Shown here piece by piece: positions 5,687-8,301 of a stretch of 8,301 nucleotides of DNA. A program made the translations under genes and the position numbers. The notes under the pieces are model-generated. The model had not been told where the DNA came from, made no database searches, and worked only from the letters and a program-made list of their open reading frames with translations. Origin of the DNA: Treponema sp. (GTDB lineage: Bacteria > Spirochaetota > Spirochaetia > Treponematales > Treponemataceae); assembly GCA_031290005.1 (NCBI GenBank), contig JAITOJ010000051.1:1-8301 (forward strand), read 5' to 3'. How positions within the stretch are numbered: position 1 is the first letter of the stretch; each line of letters starts with the position of its first letter.

Positions 5687-6502
5687 ATGGACCAGAAAAT
5701 AATTGAAATTGTGGGGAAAAAGTTACTCGAAATTGAAAAAGAGCATACTGTTACCATTTTATATGCCGTGGAATCAGGTTCAAGGGCATGGGGATTTGAG
5801 TCATTGGATAGCGATTATGATATACGGTTTGTGTATGTTCATCCCAAAAATTGGTATTTAAACATTCTTCCCAAAAGGGATGTCATTGAATACCCGATTA
5901 TTGACGAATATGATTATTCCGGGTGGGATTTACGGAAAACACTCTTTTTGATAAACAAATCAAACCCGGTATTTTTTGAATGGCTGAAATCTCCAATTGT
6001 ATATTATAAGGACGAATATTTTTATACTATTATGGAAGAATTAGCCAAAGAATATTTTTCCCCCATATCATCAGTTTATCATTATGTACATATGGCAAGC
6101 GGAAACTACAGACAATTTTTACAAGCAGACGAGGTAAAAATAAAGAAATATTTTTATGTATTAAGACCAATTATGGATTGTATGTGGATAGAAAACTGTA
6201 AAGAATCTCCTCCGATGGAATTTGAAAAATTATTAATGCAAATTACTGATACAGAATTATTAGGTGCAATCAGTGAATTATTAAGAAAGAAGAGAGCCGG
6301 GATTGAATTGGGAATAGAGCCAAAAATTAAAATAATCAATAATTTTATAGAAAGCACGTTACAGCATTTTGAAAATGCGGTACATACATTTGATCCCAAA
6401 AAGAAGCCGAACCAGGAATTATTGGAAAAAGGCTTTATAAAAATATTGGAAAATAGTGAAAAAAAGTGCAAAAAAATACAGAAATTTGAAAAAACCTCTT
6501 GA
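5687..6502 (+). CDS. Predicted nucleotidyltransferase, RlaP/YcgL-like family
   Basis: This protein belongs to the DNA polymerase beta-type nucleotidyltransferase superfamily. ESGSRAWGFESLDSDYD at 29-45 holds the GS motif (G31-S32) and the metal-binding acidic residues D43 and D45. The segments GWDLRKTLFLINKSNP (79-94), FFEWLKSP (96-103) and IVYY are characteristic of the RlaP/YcgL (COG3541-type) group, some members of which are linked to RNA repair. The exact substrate is unknown. Length (271) and N-terminus are complete. The C-terminus is lysine-rich (EKKCKKIQKF). Base use differs sharply from its neighbours: the 60 bases from 6001 hold only 13 G+C, while 60 bases of the DUF362 gene from 7561 hold 38. 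This suggests recent transfer. The TGA stop lies inside the -35 box of the following merR-type gene. No partner RNA ligase or toxin-antitoxin gene is adjacent. Confidence 0.85.
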   Translation: MDQKIIEIVGKKLLEIEKEHTVTILYAVESGSRAWGFESLDSDYDIRFVYVHPKNWYLNILPKRDVIEYPIIDEYDYSGWDLRKTLFLINKSNPVFFEWLKSPIVYYKDEYFYTIMEELAKEYFSPISSVYHYVHMASGNYRQFLQADEVKIKKYFYVLRPIMDCMWIENCKESPPMEFEKLLMQITDTELLGAISELLRKKRAGIELGIEPKIKIINNFIESTLQHFENAVHTFDPKKKPNQELLEKGFIKILENSEKKCKKIQKFEKTS

Positions 6503-6529
6503 CATGGAGTTAGCTCCAGCCTGTAGAGT
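6499..6529 (+). promoter_or_regulatory. MerR-type promoter with built-in operator
   Basis: TTGACA (-35, 6499-6504) and TAGAGT (-10, 6524-6529) are separated by 19 bases, the over-long spacing typical of MerR-activated promoters. The spacer carries an operator-like near-palindrome, TGGAG-TTAG-CTCCA (6505-6518), placed right behind the -35 box as in this family. The adjacent regulator gene would therefore control itself and the genes after it, by DNA untwisting when the regulator is activated. Confidence 0.8.
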
Positions 6530-6539
6530 GGTCTTATTC

Positions 6540-6545
6540 AGGAGG
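6540..6545 (+). promoter_or_regulatory. Ribosome binding site of the MerR-type regulator
   Basis: AGGAGG lies 7 bases before the ATG at 6553, a strong site that decides this start. Confidence 0.7.
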
Positions 6546-6552
6546 CTAAAAC

Positions 6553-6927
6553 ATGACGATTGGCGAAGTTGGTGAAAAATATGGGTTGACGATAGACACG
6601 CTCCGTTACTATGAACGTATCGGCTTAATCCCGCCGGTAACGCGAAGCAGGGGCGGGATACGGAACTACGGCGAAACAGACTGCCGGTGGGTTGAGTTTA
6701 TCAAGTGTATGCGGTCGGCGGGAATCCCTGTGGAAGTGCTGATTGAGTATGTGAGCCTTTTTGAGCACGGGGAAACCACACAGGAAACCAGAAAAAGAAT
6801 TTTGCGGGAACAGCGGGAACTACTGGCGGCGCGGATAGCGGAACTACAAAAGACGGCGGAGCTGCTTGACTATAAAATCGCGAATTACGACACCATACTC
6901 GTTGAGTATGAAAAAAAATTGCAATAG
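6553..6927 (+). CDS. MerR family transcriptional regulator, AdhR/NmlR-like
   Basis: This is a 124-residue DNA-binding regulator. MTIGEVGEKYGLTIDTLRYYERIGLI (1-26) is the MerR helix-turn-helix, with the invariant TLRYYE. The wing follows at ~31-40 (RSRGGIRNYG), and residues ~45-70 complete the winged domain (WVEFIKCMRSAGIPVEVL). A dimerising coiled coil covers ~78-112. C52 in FIKCMR sits where AdhR-type regulators carry the conserved cysteine used to sense aldehydes such as formaldehyde and methylglyoxal (known for the Bacillus AdhR). C44 is a second thiol. There is no long C-terminal effector domain and no metal-binding cysteine cluster, so a metal sensor is unlikely. The gene lies directly behind its own MerR-type promoter and 10 bases before the DUF362 gene, so the two are probably co-transcribed. 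Carbonyl sensing is inference from the residue and the neighbours. Confidence 0.93.
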   Translation: MTIGEVGEKYGLTIDTLRYYERIGLIPPVTRSRGGIRNYGETDCRWVEFIKCMRSAGIPVEVLIEYVSLFEHGETTQETRKRILREQRELLAARIAELQKTAELLDYKIANYDTILVEYEKKLQ

Positions 6928-6930
6928 GAG
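6926..6930 (+). promoter_or_regulatory. Ribosome binding site of the DUF362 lipoprotein gene
   Basis: AGGAG overlaps the TAG stop of the regulator gene and lies 7 bases before the ATG at 6938. It selects this start over an in-frame ATG at 6866 that would read inside the regulator gene and put 24 charged residues before the signal peptide. Confidence 0.7.
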
Positions 6931-6937
6931 AAATAAA

Positions 6938-7924
6938 ATGAAAAAGACAAGTTGTTTTCTGGGAGGAATCATCCTCATCGTTACAGCCTTGATGATAACC
7001 GGCTGTGCTCAAAAAGCGGCGGCCCAAGGGCTGCCGGCGCGTCCGATTGCTCAGGCCGGGACAGCAGGGGCCGCGAAAGTCTACATGACCGCTGATATTA
7101 GCCCGGCGGGGCTGGCGGCGGTCTACAATGCTTTGGGACGGACGGCGAGCGGCAAGGTGGCCGTCAAAATCAGCACGGGTGAGCCGGGGGGCCACAATTT
7201 CCTTCAGCCCGCCCTTATCGGCCCCTTCGTCAAGGCGGTAAACGGTACGATTGTGGAATCGAACACCGCCTACGGAGGGCGGCGGGCCAGTACGGCCATG
7301 CACTATCAGGTTGCCAAAGACCACGGTTTTACCGCCATTGCGCCGGTAGTCATACTTGATGAAAACGGCGACATCCCCCTGCCGGTTTCCGGCGGCACAC
7401 ACCTCAAACAGGACTATGTGGGCGCTCATTTCAAGGACTATGACTTTCACGTCGTCCTTTCCCACTTCAAGGGGCACGCCATGGGGGGCTTCGGCGGGGC
7501 GCTCAAGAATATGTCTATCGGCTACGGCTCCTCCCGGGGCAAGGCGTGGATTCACAGCGCGGGCAAGAGCTTCACCAACCCCTGGGGCGGTGCGCAAAAC
7601 GCCTTCCTTGAGTCCATGGCCGAAGCGGCTAAGGCAGTCTCTGACGCAAGCGGTGGGCGTATCCTGTATATCAGCGTGATGAACCGCCTCTCCGTTGACT
7701 GCGATTGCAGCAGCAATCCCGCCGAGCCTGATATGCACGACATCGGCATCCTCGCCTCCCTCGACCCTGTCGCGCTGGATAAAGCCTGTGTCGACCTCGT
7801 GTACGCCGCCCCGGACGGACGCTCGCTTATCCAGCGCATTGAATCCCGAAATGGCGCGCTCACGATGACCCACGCCGCGAAAATCGGGTTGGGTAGTTTG
7901 GAATATGAACTGGTTAAATTGTAA
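6938..7924 (+). CDS. DUF362 domain lipoprotein
   Basis: The 328-residue protein starts with a signal peptide: MKK, a hydrophobic core at ~7-20, and a lipobox-like ITGC with C23 as the probable lipidated residue. It would therefore sit on the outer face of a membrane. The mature part is a DUF362 domain. It has KVAVKISTGEPGGHNFLQP (~73-91), VESNTAYGGRRAST (~106-119), LSHFKGHAMGGFGGALKNM (174-192), IGYGSSRGK (194-202), DCDCSSNPAEPDMHDIG (254-270) and SLDPVALDKACVDLV (274-288). DUF362 proteins are often joined to or contain ferredoxin-type clusters; here only C255, C257 and C284 remain in the mature chain, so no [4Fe-4S] motif is visible. The biochemical role of the family is not settled; a redox role is often suspected. 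It follows the regulator by 10 bases and is followed after 19 bases by an aldo/keto reductase remnant, consistent with a redox/carbonyl-response operon. Confidence 0.9.
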   Translation: MKKTSCFLGGIILIVTALMITGCAQKAAAQGLPARPIAQAGTAGAAKVYMTADISPAGLAAVYNALGRTASGKVAVKISTGEPGGHNFLQPALIGPFVKAVNGTIVESNTAYGGRRASTAMHYQVAKDHGFTAIAPVVILDENGDIPLPVSGGTHLKQDYVGAHFKDYDFHVVLSHFKGHAMGGFGGALKNMSIGYGSSRGKAWIHSAGKSFTNPWGGAQNAFLESMAEAAKAVSDASGGRILYISVMNRLSVDCDCSSNPAEPDMHDIGILASLDPVALDKACVDLVYAAPDGRSLIQRIESRNGALTMTHAAKIGLGSLEYELVKL

Positions 7925-7943
7925 ACCACAGGAGAGTTACCCA

Positions 7944-8060
7944 ATGAAAAGGAACTTGAAAAAACGGGGATTTGGATTGATGCGGCTTCCACTTGGTGAG
8001 GCAGGTAATTATGGAAGCCTCAATCAGGAATTGTCGGCAAAGATGATCGATAGGAGGTAA
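7944..8060 (+). pseudogene. Remnant of an aldo/keto reductase gene (N-terminal 38 codons)
   Basis: The open frame from the ATG at 7944, with AGGAGA about 9 bases upstream, encodes 38 residues and stops with TAA at 8058. Its sequence contains KKRGFGLMRLPL (6-17) and ends in LSAKMIDRR. This resembles the first strand and first helix of aldo/keto reductases (GFGLMRLP ... KMIDRF-x-GFTYFDTA). The family is about 280-380 residues long, so nearly all of the barrel, including the catalytic Asp-Tyr-Lys-His, is missing. No continuation was found in any frame before the next gene begins 5 bases later, so an internal deletion seems to have removed the rest. Its last codons, AGG AGG TAA, now serve as the ribosome site of the following gene. 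It could still be translated as a short peptide that couples translation. Confidence 0.65.
8051..8057 (+). promoter_or_regulatory. Ribosome binding site of the cyclophilin-like gene
   Basis: TAGGAGG lies 7 bases before the ATG at 8065, inside the last codons of the aldo/keto reductase remnant. Confidence 0.7.
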
Positions 8061-8064
8061 CGCA

Positions 8065-8301
8065 ATGAAAAAATCAATCTTCATTTTCATGCTTGCACTT
8101 TCATGTATCTTTACCGTCTGTGCTCAGAATGGTGGAGTGGGAAACACACCCCAAGGAGGCAACGTGAAAATCACAATCAATGACAATAAGGCACTTACAG
8201 CAACCCTCATTGACAACTCTACGTCACGGGCAATTATTGCGAAACTCCCTTTGACAATTCCCTTGACGGACTTGTATGCGCGGGAAATGTGCTACCATTT
8301 T
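8065..8301 (+). CDS. Exported cyclophilin-like fold protein (3' end outside window)
   Basis: Seventy-nine residues are visible. MKKSIFIFMLALSCIFTVCA is a signal peptide with a short basic start and a hydrophobic core. It may be a lipoprotein signal (C14 or C19 as the lipidated residue) or be cut by signal peptidase I after A20; the sequence does not decide. A Gly/Asn-rich linker follows (21-33). Then comes VKITINDNKALTATLIDNST (34-53), SRAIIAKLPLTIPLTDLYAREMCYHF, which matches the start of the small cyclophilin-like domain found in many bacterial proteins (KLPLT, LYGREMCYRF). These proteins share the fold of peptidyl-prolyl isomerases, but isomerase activity is generally not shown. Genes of this kind often lie beside MerR regulators, flavodoxins and aldo/keto reductases, and it is the last visible gene of this putative operon. 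The window end cuts the domain. Confidence 0.85.
   Translation, partial: MKKSIFIFMLALSCIFTVCAQNGGVGNTPQGGNVKITINDNKALTATLIDNSTSRAIIAKLPLTIPLTDLYAREMCYHF

Noticed and set aside
6866..6937. Earlier start for the DUF362 gene at 6866
   Set aside because: It would overlap the regulator gene by 62 bases and place 24 charged residues ahead of a clear signal peptide. The ATG at 6938 has a good ribosome site.
6701..7873. Open frame of 390 codons on the minus strand
   Set aside because: It is antisense to the regulator and DUF362 genes, has no ribosome site, and its translation is low in recognisable structure. The plus-strand genes have strong motifs.

Overview
The window reads as chromosomal DNA of a flagellated, carbohydrate-degrading bacterium. 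A spirochaete of the Treponema lineage is my best guess. The clues are a stand-alone FlhB C-terminal domain protein (flagellar export), a GH10 xylanase-type gene, loosely conserved lipoprotein signals, and moderately high G+C that is broken by one AT-rich gene. This is inference, because no rRNA or other marker gene is present, and a flagellated Clostridia-type organism is not excluded.

Left part (1-3303, all + strand): the window opens inside a gene and shows only its very basic, Arg/Gly-rich tail (1-630). Then come metK (S-adenosylmethionine synthetase), nth (endonuclease III) and an MscS-type mechanosensitive channel. metK/nth overlap by 1 base and nth/mscS by 4 bases, so the three genes look like one translationally coupled operon.

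Middle part (3307-5575): a minus-strand gene for a protein of unknown function with a worn-down Rossmann/SDR-like look (3307-4002) runs tail to tail into mscS with only 3 bases between. It is divergent from the small FlhB-like gene (4073-4309). The two share a compact promoter region in which two good sigma-70-type promoters face each other and overlap, built around a perfect 10-base inverted repeat. A GH10 glycoside hydrolase without a visible signal peptide follows on the minus strand (4328-5575).

Right part (5687-8301, all + strand): an AT-rich gene for a RlaP/YcgL-type predicted nucleotidyltransferase looks foreign to its surroundings. It is followed by an apparent carbonyl/redox-stress operon. 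This consists of an AdhR/NmlR-like MerR regulator with its own 19-base-spacer promoter and operator, a DUF362 lipoprotein, a 38-codon remnant of an aldo/keto reductase, and the start of an exported cyclophilin-like-fold protein cut by the window end.

Two genes, the SDR-like one at 4002 (-) and the nucleotidyltransferase at 5687 (+), have no Shine-Dalgarno sequence. Each has a -10 box ending exactly 6 bases before the ATG, so both are candidates for leaderless mRNAs. No tRNA, rRNA, CRISPR array, insertion sequence or transposase was seen.
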